Positions 28,378 to 36,834 of a DNA stretch of 64,000 bases are shown here, one piece after another. Origin of the DNA: Candidatus Kapaibacterium sp. GTDB taxonomy: Bacteria; Bacteroidota; Ignavibacteria; Kapaibacteriales; UBA2268. Each line of letters opens with the position of its first letter. Position 1 is the stretch's first letter. The DNA lies in the NCBI GenBank assembly GCA_026390695.1, contig JAPLFL010000104.1, forward strand, positions 1 to 64,000, in the 5' to 3' direction. Both the position numbers and the translations under genes were made by a program. The notes under the pieces were generated by a model. It was not told where the DNA came from, did no database searches, and saw nothing but the letters and a program-made list of their open reading frames with translations.

Positions 28378-29796
28378 TTATAGCTTTAATTGGAATCCAT
28401 AAATTATCGAAATTGTTTTATTCAAATATATATCCGAATTAGCTGAATTATTTGGAATATTTGATTGAAACAGCTTCATATCCGCTCCTGCTGTGATTCC
28501 TATCCAAGGTAGAATTTCATATTTCCCTAAAATTCTTAAATAACCAATTACTCCGTTTTCATTTGTACCAAAACCAATACGTGAAAATAAATCACTTGAT
28601 GATGAGTTGTACAGCGAGTATTCAAAGAAAGCCGCACCCCAAAACATCTGATTTACGATCTGACTTCGCAACGGTACTCTAATTGTTGTAACAGGATTTT
28701 CTATTGAATTTATCATATTGTCCGGTTTGGCTTGCCTTGTTAAACTTGTGGAGCGTATTGGAATCACAATATATTTTACATCTTCAAAATAATAAGTTGC
28801 AACCCCTATTTCCAGACCGGTTCTTATTCTACTGTTGATGGAATAAGCAAGACTTTGGGAATAATTATTTATGGGAGTTGTTTTTGTTAATTTCATTGCA
28901 CCTCGGTAAACATCGGATCCAACGAAGGAAGACAAATGCACATTAACTTTTGTGGGATAAATTTCATAAGAATTTACAGGATTAAACAATCGGGTGTTTA
29001 ATTGTGAATTTGAATTGATTAAATTTGGGTTAAAGGGAAGCAGTTGAGAATTGTAAATATTTTCCTGCTTATTTTCATTTGATCCGGAAGGAAGCCTGTT
29101 CACATTTTCAAGTATTTTGGATGAATTAATATCGTTAGATTGAGTTCCAATTGTACTGTTCAATTTTTGATCAATTTTTTGATCTGATGATTCAACTTTA
29201 TCAGTTACTTGTAAAATTTTGGAATTTTCAACTTTATTATCATTGTCTTCACTTAAAGGTAAGGCTTGATCATTTTCTTTTAAATTACTAACATCCGAAT
29301 TAGTAATCTCAACTTCAATCAAACGATTATTAATATTCTGTTTCACGGCTTTTGCAGAGCTATTAGGAATTTCTGAACTCTGAACTTTATCAGAAGAAGA
29401 AGATGAAATTAGATTTTTTTCATTGCCCTGTTTGCTATAATTAGTTATTGAAAAATCAGGAAAATTCAAATCATTGATATTAAAAACAAAACTTATGAAG
29501 AAAAAGGCAATTGCCGCAGCCATTGCAGGGAAATAAGTTTTTTTAGGGTAAATTCTGAAGGTTTTCTGTTCAGTTTGTAAAATTGACATCATCACCAAAT
29601 CTTCAACATGACGAGAGAAAGACTCGGGAACACTGATTGAAGCGCTATCTTGCTTTATAGCATGAATTAGATCAATGGAAGCATCAAATTTATCTTTGTA
29701 ACTTTCATCTTCGGCTAATAAAGAGCGAAAAATAGAATCATCTTCTGTATCAAGCTCCCCGTCTAAGTATTTCGATATGTAATCTTCACGATTCAT
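28378..29796 (-). CDS. Anti-sigma-like membrane protein fused to a C-terminal barrel-like domain
   Basis: 472 residues. Residues 1-75 resemble the cytoplasmic N-terminus of anti-sigma factors (SKYLDGELDTEDDSIFRSLLAEDE), without a zinc-finger HxxxCxxC. One transmembrane helix lies at about 88-107 (FPAMAAAIAFFFISFVFNI). Then comes a long Asn/Ser/Glu-rich low-complexity linker (about 115-265), and a C-terminal beta-rich region (about 275-472) with alternating aromatic strands (RTGLEIGVATYYFED, MFWGAAFFEYSLY, GITAGADMKLF) ending in an F-x-L-K-L strand, like an outer-membrane beta-barrel domain. It overlaps the sigma-factor gene by 11 bp and is surely co-translated. The inferred role is to hold the sigma factor inactive; the C-terminal part may sense or contact the outer envelope. 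Confidence 0.78.
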   Translation of the reverse strand: MNREDYISKYLDGELDTEDDSIFRSLLAEDESYKDKFDASIDLIHAIKQDSASISVPESFSRHVEDLVMMSILQTEQKTFRIYPKKTYFPAMAAAIAFFFISFVFNINDLNFPDFSITNYSKQGNEKNLISSSSSDKVQSSEIPNSSAKAVKQNINNRLIEVEITNSDVSNLKENDQALPLSEDNDNKVENSKILQVTDKVESSDQKIDQKLNSTIGTQSNDINSSKILENVNRLPSGSNENKQENIYNSQLLPFNPNLINSNSQLNTRLFNPVNSYEIYPTKVNVHLSSFVGSDVYRGAMKLTKTTPINNYSQSLAYSINSRIRTGLEIGVATYYFEDVKYIVIPIRSTSLTRQAKPDNMINSIENPVTTIRVPLRSQIVNQMFWGAAFFEYSLYNSSSSDLFSRIGFGTNENGVIGYLRILGKYEILPWIGITAGADMKLFQSNIPNNSANSDIYLNKTISIIYGFQLKL

Positions 29797-30355
29797 ATAA
29801 TTCCTTATGTATGGGTTTTAATAATTTTCTTAGAATTAGTCTAGCTCGATAGACTCTGATTTTTGCTAAGGATACGTCTATCTTAAGAATTTCTGCAATT
29901 TCCTGATAACTGTATTCCTGATATTCCCGCAAAACCAAAGCCTCACGAAACGGCAATGGAAGCATAGCAATGGCTTTCCCTATATATTGCTTCAGCCCGA
30001 AGTCATCTTCATTTTCGGTTAATTGAAAATCCTGACTATCTTCAGCAAGACTTGGTCCTGATTCTCTTTTATTGCGAAGAATATTCATACAAGAATTTCT
30101 TGCGATAGTAAAAAGCCAGGCTGCAAAGTTTTTTCCCTGAAAATCAAATCTATGCTCGTAAACATTAATAAAAGTTTCTTGAAAAGCATCTTTTGCCAAT
30201 GCTTCACTATTTAATATTCTCAGACAGTAGCGATAAACTTTATGCTGATAGTTATCATAGAGGATTTTGAAGGCTTCGGCACTACCTTTACGTAGGTTTT
30301 CGGCAGCTTTTCTAAGCTCAATTTCCTCTTTATTATTTTGCCTGTTAAAAAACAT
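29786..30355 (-). CDS. ECF-type RNA polymerase sigma factor
   Basis: A 189-residue sigma-70 family protein with only regions 2 and 4. Region 2 is at about 25-95 (FKILYDNYQHKVYRYCLRIL, DAFQETFINVY, FAAWLFTIARNSCMNILR). Region 4 is at about 125-180 (LPLPFREALVLREYQEYSYQEIAEILKI, then SLAKIRVYRARLILRKLL). Its gene overlaps the anti-sigma-like gene by 11 bp. A CAAACATA at 30392-30399 (TATGTTTG on the gene strand) could be its -7 box, but no matching -33 is seen. Position at the head of the minus-strand transport/secretion block suggests it controls part of that block; direct evidence is lacking. Confidence 0.92.
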   Translation of the reverse strand: MFFNRQNNKEEIELRKAAENLRKGSAEAFKILYDNYQHKVYRYCLRILNSEALAKDAFQETFINVYEHRFDFQGKNFAAWLFTIARNSCMNILRNKRESGPSLAEDSQDFQLTENEDDFGLKQYIGKAIAMLPLPFREALVLREYQEYSYQEIAEILKIDVSLAKIRVYRARLILRKLLKPIHKELYES

Positions 30356-30556
30356 TTTCTTTTACCACATTAACTTAAAACTAAGACACATCAAACATAA
30401 AAAAAGTTACAGTTTGTGTAAGTTTTTTTTCTTTATTTGTTCACAAAATCAAATTTACTTAAATTTAAAGATTATTAAGCAATTAAATTCAATTCTATAT
30501 TAATATATATTGTGTTTGGTTTCAGATTTTTTTCATTTTCAATAGTATTTCAAAAG

Positions 30557-32227
30557 ATGCAGAAAAATTTATTTGAATATTCATATTCTATAAAAAATTT
30601 ATTAAAATTTTTCCGAAAGATGTTGGTACTTTCATTTTATATTTTATTCTTTTCGCAACAACTGGCTCCTGCTCTTGATAAAGTACAGATAGGTAAAATA
30701 AATATTAACCGAAAAAACGTGTTTGATTCAAGTTCAAAGGATTGGTTTTTTGCTGCCAAATTAGCTAACTCTTTACACATTATTACACAAGAATACTTTA
30801 TCACAGATGAGTTATTGTTTTCTGAAGGGGATACTGTTGATACAGATAAATTATATGAAACGGTGAGAAATTTAAGAAAAACAGGATTGTTCTCAGAAGT
30901 TAAAATCGTTCTTGATAGTGCAGATGACGATAAATATGACATTAATGTTCAGACACAAGACGTATGGTCAACAAATCCGGAAATATTATTTGGCAAGGGT
31001 GGGAATTCCTACAATTTCGGTGGAAGAATTGCAGAACTTAATTTAGCAGGAACAGCTACTGCCCTATCTCTGGAAGCATTATTCCGTTCTGAGAATAATA
31101 TAGGTATGCAGGGACGAGGAATTTTACTTTTGCGAAGAGCTTTCAGGTCAGAATATACTCTTTATGCTGATTTAAGGGCAAACAAATATCGCACTGATGG
31201 CGAGTTATTATTTTATAAGCCTTTTAGATCTATCGAAACTGAATACTCTTATGGTCTTGATCTGGTAAATAATTTTGGTCGCGATTTTATTTATTCAATA
31301 ACTAAAGATTCCTTAAATACATTTAGAGAACGCTCTTTGACTACATGGTTTTCCAAATCATGGTTAAAAAAGGATAGAATTTTTATTACAGGTCTTTTCC
31401 AGCTAAACAACGATCTGAGGCTGCAGCATGAATCAATCAGGGCTTTCGATAATTCTGGAATTGTACTTTTAGCTTTTTCTTCCGTAGCTCAGAATTATAC
31501 TTCAGTTAGTAAACTTAATTCTTATCACACTGAAGATTTACCAACTGGTGGCTGGGGAAGCGCAGTTTTAGGGAAAGTATTCCCTTATGGAGATTACAAT
31601 GCATTAAACTCTTGTTATTATCTCGGTGGTCAGGCTGAAGCCTCTTATTTCGACGACCAGCTCTATTTATTCGGTGGTGTCGAAGGAGGAAGTGCATTCA
31701 GAAGCAGCTTATCTTATGATACTTATGCTTCGGTTACAGGACTGGGATTTTATAGATTAGATGGAAGTATGCTGATTGCCTCAAGATTTAAGTCCCAGAG
31801 CGCTTGGAACTGGAGAGGTGAACGCCAGCTTATTCTTGATAATGATTATGGTCTTCGCGGCTATAGATTGAATCGCTTGGCAGGAGATAGTCGTTTGTTA
31901 AACAATCTTGAATTTAGGTATTTTCCTGATTGGAAATTCTGGATTTTAAATTTCTCGGGTGTAGCGTTTTATGACTTGGGAACAGTATGGAAGCAGTCCG
32001 AAAAATTTACAAATTCAAGATTTCATCATTCATTAGGACTTGGTCTCAGAATATATGACGATAAACAAAACGGTACTGCTGCTGTATTTCGTATAGATGT
32101 GGCTTATAATGTTGATGAAAAGCGCATTGCGGAAATTATTTTAACATCAAGTCAGATGTTCAATGTCTTTGGTATTCACGATTTTAAATTACCTCAGATT
32201 TTTGGTAATATTTTTGATCATGAATAA
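30557..32227 (+). CDS. Omp85/BamA-superfamily outer-membrane protein with a POTRA domain
   Basis: About 556 residues from the ATG at 30557; ATG 30620 would give a shorter, more usual signal peptide (MLVLSFYILFFSQQLAPA), and a GTG at 30512 is also in frame. One POTRA-like domain at about 75-140 (YFITDELLFSEGDTVDTDKL, NLRKTGLFSEVKIVLDSADD) is followed by a barrel with the Omp85 loop-6 motif LRGY (YGLRGYRLNRLAGD). BamA normally has five POTRA domains, so this is a smaller relative, perhaps of the surface-antigen (D15)/TamA/FhaC-like type. It would insert or export proteins, or be a porin-like member. Divergent from the ECF sigma gene, with about 200 bp between starts. Confidence 0.82.
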   Translation: MQKNLFEYSYSIKNLLKFFRKMLVLSFYILFFSQQLAPALDKVQIGKININRKNVFDSSSKDWFFAAKLANSLHIITQEYFITDELLFSEGDTVDTDKLYETVRNLRKTGLFSEVKIVLDSADDDKYDINVQTQDVWSTNPEILFGKGGNSYNFGGRIAELNLAGTATALSLEALFRSENNIGMQGRGILLLRRAFRSEYTLYADLRANKYRTDGELLFYKPFRSIETEYSYGLDLVNNFGRDFIYSITKDSLNTFRERSLTTWFSKSWLKKDRIFITGLFQLNNDLRLQHESIRAFDNSGIVLLAFSSVAQNYTSVSKLNSYHTEDLPTGGWGSAVLGKVFPYGDYNALNSCYYLGGQAEASYFDDQLYLFGGVEGGSAFRSSLSYDTYASVTGLGFYRLDGSMLIASRFKSQSAWNWRGERQLILDNDYGLRGYRLNRLAGDSRLLNNLEFRYFPDWKFWILNFSGVAFYDLGTVWKQSEKFTNSRFHHSLGLGLRIYDDKQNGTAAVFRIDVAYNVDEKRIAEIILTSSQMFNVFGIHDFKLPQIFGNIFDHE

Positions 32228-32303
32228 AAATAATTACAAATTTTTAATATTCAATTTTTAGTATTATTTTTATGAATTAGAATTAACAGGAAGAATAATT
32301 ATT

Positions 32304-32978
32304 ATGAAAAAATTTTCAAAATACATTGATGGAACAATTCTCAGGCCAGATGCTACTATCCGTCAAATCCGCAATCTTTGTAACGAGGCTTTGGAATTTG
32401 ATTACGCCAGTGTTTGCGTTAATCCATATTTCGTTAATCTGGCATATAAATTCTTAAAAGGTACACCAGTTAATACTTGTACCGTTATTGGGTTTCCATT
32501 GGGAGCCTCTGCTATTGCAATTAAAAAATTAGAAGCCGGATTGGCTTTGAAAGAAGGTGCTAATGAGCTTGACATGGTGATAAATATATCTGCTCTTAAG
32601 GAGAAAAATTACAATTTTATTGAGCAAGAAATTTCTCAACTCGTAAAAATTGCTCATTCAGGTGGAGCTATTCTAAAGGTTATTATTGAAACATGTCTCC
32701 TAAGTTATAATGAAAAGATTGAAATATCTAAAATTGTGAGTTCCTCCGGTGCTGATTTTATCAAAACATCAACTGGATTTTCTTCTGCTGGTGCCACTAT
32801 AGATGATGTGGAATTATTGAAAACAAATGTGAGTGCGGATGTAAAAGTTAAAGCATCAGGTGGTATTAAAACATATCCTTTTGCAAAACAATTAATTGAT
32901 GCCGGTGCCGATAGATTAGGTACAAGTGCAGGTTCAGTAATTATTGAGGAATATTTGAGAATCAACCAACAGAAATAA
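32304..32978 (+). CDS. deoC: Deoxyribose-phosphate aldolase
   Basis: 224 residues, full length for DeoC. It cleaves 2-deoxyribose 5-phosphate to glyceraldehyde 3-phosphate and acetaldehyde in deoxynucleoside catabolism. The Schiff-base lysine is K154 in DFIKTSTGF; the proton-relay lysine is K183 in VKASGGIKT; D90 in ELDMVIN is the conserved aspartate. The fold is a class I aldolase TIM barrel ending in GADRLGTSAG. AGGAAG lies upstream of the ATG. No other deo genes are adjacent; neighbours are an Omp85-like protein and a caspase-like protein, so it is a stand-alone gene. Confidence 0.95.
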   Translation: MKKFSKYIDGTILRPDATIRQIRNLCNEALEFDYASVCVNPYFVNLAYKFLKGTPVNTCTVIGFPLGASAIAIKKLEAGLALKEGANELDMVINISALKEKNYNFIEQEISQLVKIAHSGGAILKVIIETCLLSYNEKIEISKIVSSSGADFIKTSTGFSSAGATIDDVELLKTNVSADVKVKASGGIKTYPFAKQLIDAGADRLGTSAGSVIIEEYLRINQQK

Positions 32979-33031
32979 AATAATATCATTTTTTTTTGTA
33001 AATTGTACTGTTAAATTTTTTGGTGATTGGA

Positions 33032-34672
33032 ATGAATTGCTTTTTTTATACAGTCTTATTGATTTTAACGACAAATATAAATATCCTATTTGCCGAGAAT
33101 GATGCTAAAATTTCTATAAACTTACCAGATGAAAATGGCAATAATTCTGCACTTTATAGCAAAAGTTATGCTCTTATTATTGGAGTGAGCAATTATTATG
33201 GCGGCTGGCCAAAACTGCCAGGTGTAACCAAAGATATTGAAGCTGTAAAATCAAGTCTTGAAAAGCAACATTTTACATGTGTTGTTGTTGTTGATCCTGA
33301 CAATGTGAAACTTTCAAATGCTTTTAACGACTTTATTTCCAAATATGGTTATGATACCGAGAACAGGCTTCTATTCTATTTTGCGGGTCACGGACACACT
33401 ATAAAATCAAGTTATGGTGAAGAAATGGGATATATTATACCAGCAAATACACCGAATCCTAATAAGAATAAAGAAGGATTTATGTCAACGGCTATGAATA
33501 TGCAAGAAATTGAAGTATTTGCTAAAAAAATTCAGTCAAAGCATGCACTATTCCTGTTTGATGCTTGTTTTTCAGGTTCTATTTTCTCACTTTCAAGAGC
33601 AATACCTGAAAACATCTCTTATAAAACCAGAAAACCTGTTCGACAGTTCATTACATCAGGATCAGCAGAAGAATCCGTACCTGATGAATCAGTCTTTCGT
33701 AAACAATTTATTTCCGGTTTGGATGGTGAAGCAGACGTAAATAAAGATGGTTTTATTACTGGTTCCGAAATTGGGGAATTTTTGCAAGAACGTGTCGTAA
33801 ACTATTCTAACGGAACACAGCACCCACAATATGGTAAAATACGTAATCCAAATCTTGATAAAGGTGATTTTGTTTTTGTTGTAAATAATCAAGAGAATTT
33901 ATTGATTTCCAATTCATCCAAGCTTCCGGCTCCAGTCCAGACAAGATCCGAAAACTCTGCATCAGCTCCAACTACAATTCCAAATAATAATGATGCTAAT
34001 TTTCCAAAACAGATTAGCACTGAACGTCCTGTTCTTCCTGAAAAAAAATCAATTATGAAAGCTCAAAATGAACTTGAAAATTGGTATGTATTTTTAAGTG
34101 TTGCTTTTCCAAAAAATTTCTATCCCACTGTATTGACAACATACATTCAGGATAATATTTCAGCAACATCTCTTCCAATTGCTGGGAGTTGCGCTTTTTA
34201 TTTCCCTCTGAATAACTCATCTTTAATCGGTGGATCAATCGGAGCCACAAATGATGCTTATTATGTAATTGGTCATAATGATCTTGATTCAAGCAATTAT
34301 AACAAGGGCATGGGATTCTCTTTTTATGATTTTTCAATATCCGGCATTTATTATTTCTTTAAGGATATTGGCGATAGCTGGTATGCAAGATTAGATCTCG
34401 GTTTTACAGGTTTAATGGCAAATCATAAAACTCTATGTTTTGACACTACTCCTCCTATTTATGAATCATATAATCTCAAACATTACGGCTATACTACATT
34501 AGCAGGGTTTGGCTATTCTCTGCCGATCAGCTCGGGAACAAGATTTGATTTTTTCTGTCATGCTATTTTCAGAAGTATTTCCGGTGTTAAAACCAGTAGC
34601 TGGACTGAATCCAATTTCATTGAATCTGGCACCTACTCAACTGTTCAATTTGGTGTAGGAATCCTTTTTTAA
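33032..34672 (+). CDS. Caspase-family (C14) protein with C-terminal barrel-like domain
   Basis: About 546 residues from the ATG at 33032 (an in-frame TTG lies at 33020). A probable signal peptide covers 1-21. The caspase/metacaspase fold spans about 43-270: SYALIIGVSNY, catalytic H120 in YFAGHGH, catalytic C179 in LFDACFSGS. Within it D-V-N-K-D-G-F-I-T-G-S-E (about 237-248) is an EF-hand-like calcium loop, as metacaspases are calcium dependent. A Pro/Ser/Asn-rich linker (about 290-340) leads to a C-terminal about 190-residue beta-rich region (FSFYDFSISGIYYFF, SWYARLDLGFTGLMA, TVQFGVGILF) that looks like an outer-membrane barrel. Both catalytic residues are intact. Substrate unknown. Confidence 0.82.
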   Translation: MNCFFYTVLLILTTNINILFAENDAKISINLPDENGNNSALYSKSYALIIGVSNYYGGWPKLPGVTKDIEAVKSSLEKQHFTCVVVVDPDNVKLSNAFNDFISKYGYDTENRLLFYFAGHGHTIKSSYGEEMGYIIPANTPNPNKNKEGFMSTAMNMQEIEVFAKKIQSKHALFLFDACFSGSIFSLSRAIPENISYKTRKPVRQFITSGSAEESVPDESVFRKQFISGLDGEADVNKDGFITGSEIGEFLQERVVNYSNGTQHPQYGKIRNPNLDKGDFVFVVNNQENLLISNSSKLPAPVQTRSENSASAPTTIPNNNDANFPKQISTERPVLPEKKSIMKAQNELENWYVFLSVAFPKNFYPTVLTTYIQDNISATSLPIAGSCAFYFPLNNSSLIGGSIGATNDAYYVIGHNDLDSSNYNKGMGFSFYDFSISGIYYFFKDIGDSWYARLDLGFTGLMANHKTLCFDTTPPIYESYNLKHYGYTTLAGFGYSLPISSGTRFDFFCHAIFRSISGVKTSSWTESNFIESGTYSTVQFGVGILF

Positions 34673-34721
34673 TTACCAATTAGGAATAAGTAATAAATTT
34701 TAATATATTATAAGAAACTAT

Positions 34722-35921
34722 ATGCATAAAATTGAAGCATCAAAATTATTAAAGAAAGTAATGTCCGATCATTTTATCGCTTTCAGTGATAAAAGTAAAA
34801 AAGTAGCATGGTGTACAAGTGTTGGTCCTGCCGAGCTACTGCGGAGTTTTGGATTTGAAGTTTATTTTCCTGAAAATCATGGTGCACTGCTTGGCACATC
34901 ACGTTTATCAACTGAATTTATACCCATTGCTTCTACTGTTGGTTATTCAAGCGAGATTTGCTCATATCTTACCTCTGATATAGGATCATATTTAAGTAAG
35001 AATACTCCATTAACAAAAAATTTCGGTCTTGATGGTGTTCCAAAACCTGATTTATTAGTTTATAATACTAATCAATGTCGTGAAGTTCAGGACTGGCTCT
35101 TATTTTATGCCAAAGAATTTAATTGTCCGATTGTAGGAATTCAATCACCGAGACATCTTGACGAAGTAAAAAAATCAGATATAGATAATGTTGTTGCTCA
35201 AATGAAAGCTATGATTCCGGTTTGTGAGCAAGTCAGCGAAAATAAATTTGACCTTGATAAATTTAAAGAAACTTTAAAACTTAGTAAGGAAGCCACTCTA
35301 TTATGGAAACAATCGTTGGAAACCGCAAAGAATATTCCTGCTCCGATTTCTTTTTTCGATAGTACAATCCACATGGGACCAATAGTTGTTTTACGTGGAA
35401 CTGAAATAGCCAAAACTTACTATGAGACTTTATTGAAAGAATTAAACACTTATGTTGATCAAAAATCCGGAATAATTGAAAATGAACAAACCCGCATCTA
35501 TTGGGAAGGAATGCCAATATGGGGGAAATTGAGAATGACTTCCGAATTATTTGCATCTAAAAATGCTGCTGTAGTAGCTTCTACATATTGTAATAGCTGG
35601 ATATTTGATGATTTTGATGAGAATGAACCATTTGAATCATCGGCTTTAGCATATTCAACAATTTTCATTAATATGAGCGAACCTGTAAAATTTGTTAGGA
35701 TGAAGAAATTAATTGAAGATTATAAAATCAATGGAATTGTTTTCCATGATTCCAAAACTTGCTTCAATAATTCAAATTCACGATTTGGGCTTCCACAGCG
35801 ATTGAAAGATGAAACCGGAGTTGAGGTTTTAACGATTGAAGGTGACTTATGCGATCTTCGCTTTTTTTCTGAGGCTCAGTCAGTTACAAAAATTGAGACT
35901 TTTATTGAACAGATGCTTTGA
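34722..35921 (+). CDS. 2-hydroxyacyl-CoA dehydratase / benzoyl-CoA reductase family subunit
   Basis: 399 residues of the HgdB/BcrC-like family. The early motif VAWCTSVGPAELLRSFGFEV and the following PENHGALLG and GYSSEICSYLTSDIG are characteristic; C-containing segments NTNQCREVQDW and STYCNSW may supply ligands to a [4Fe-4S] cluster. Family enzymes work as two-subunit dehydratases, or reductases, that need an ATP-driven activator (HgdC-type). Neither a second subunit nor an activator gene is in the neighbourhood. The substrate is therefore unknown, and a role outside amino-acid fermentation is possible. The presence of such a protein suggests an anaerobic or facultative lifestyle. Confidence 0.82.
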   Translation: MHKIEASKLLKKVMSDHFIAFSDKSKKVAWCTSVGPAELLRSFGFEVYFPENHGALLGTSRLSTEFIPIASTVGYSSEICSYLTSDIGSYLSKNTPLTKNFGLDGVPKPDLLVYNTNQCREVQDWLLFYAKEFNCPIVGIQSPRHLDEVKKSDIDNVVAQMKAMIPVCEQVSENKFDLDKFKETLKLSKEATLLWKQSLETAKNIPAPISFFDSTIHMGPIVVLRGTEIAKTYYETLLKELNTYVDQKSGIIENEQTRIYWEGMPIWGKLRMTSELFASKNAAVVASTYCNSWIFDDFDENEPFESSALAYSTIFINMSEPVKFVRMKKLIEDYKINGIVFHDSKTCFNNSNSRFGLPQRLKDETGVEVLTIEGDLCDLRFFSEAQSVTKIETFIEQML

Positions 35922-35943
35922 GGAAGGTTTTTAGAGTACAATT

Positions 35944-36801
35944 TTAAATTTGACCAGCTTGAGTTGAAGAGTCGGTCCTGAGGAGACTTGATACTTTATC
36001 TGAAATTAATATATTGAAAAAGCAGAGCATTCTCATTTGAAAATCTCTGTCATCAGCAGAACATACTCGTTTGGAAAAAGGGAACAATCCACCAATGTGA
36101 TTCCATGAGCTTCTTAAAAAGGCGGTCCCAGAAAACGCTAATTTAAAATACCGAATATTATTAATCTTATAAATTTCCTCTTGACAATATATTCGATAAG
36201 ATAGCGGAATTTTTTGTTTATCTGAAATGATTTCTGAATCAGGGACATTTTCATTTCTAAAGCCAATCCCTTGGCCTCCAACCATATATATCGAAGAATT
36301 TTCTTTTAATATATTTAAAGAATATTGTATCCAGTCAGGCAATAGGATATCATCAGCATTCAAAATATAAAAAAGATTGTTTGCAGATAGATTTATCGCT
36401 TTATTGATACTGGCATACTGTAGCAGATTTGTTTCATTGTTAATTAATTTAAAACTATATTTTGATTTTAATTCTTGTATAATTTCAAGAGTGTTATCAG
36501 TCGAAGAATCATTGATTATTGTAATGGAAATATCCTTTGGAATTGACTTTAGAGCTGATTCGAGGAATTTACCGTGATTATAACAAGGGATCAAAACCTC
36601 AGGTAAAAACTCCGATTCTCTCTCAGGTAATGGAATATCTTTATGCCTATGATAAAAGTCAATCAATTTTTTATTAATTGAGGAATCTTTAATCATAACA
36701 CTGAATATCTTTCTTATTTCAGAATAATTCAATTTTCTGGAATTTATTCTATTAAATAACTTCTTCCAATAAGAAAGATTCGACAACTCCCAAATTTCCA
36801 T
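35944..36801 (-). CDS. Family 2 glycosyltransferase
   Basis: 285 residues. After an N-terminal about 60-residue helical extension comes a GT-A fold: FLPEVLIPCYNHGKFLESALKSI (about 64-86), IINDSSTDNTLEII (about 95-108) and the nucleotide-sugar DxD-type motif YILNADDILLPDW (about 142-154). GT2 enzymes transfer sugars to lipid or polysaccharide acceptors. The acceptor is not predictable; no other glycan-assembly genes are adjacent. It converges with the dehydratase-family gene (22-bp gap) and lies 33 bp after the adenylosuccinate lyase stop, so it may be the last gene of the proS-purB unit. Confidence 0.85.
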   Translation of the reverse strand: MEIWELSNLSYWKKLFNRINSRKLNYSEIRKIFSVMIKDSSINKKLIDFYHRHKDIPLPERESEFLPEVLIPCYNHGKFLESALKSIPKDISITIINDSSTDNTLEIIQELKSKYSFKLINNETNLLQYASINKAINLSANNLFYILNADDILLPDWIQYSLNILKENSSIYMVGGQGIGFRNENVPDSEIISDKQKIPLSYRIYCQEEIYKINNIRYFKLAFSGTAFLRSSWNHIGGLFPFSKRVCSADDRDFQMRMLCFFNILISDKVSSLLRTDSSTQAGQI

Positions 36802-36834
36802 AAATACTAATCAAATATCCCAATATAATATTAA

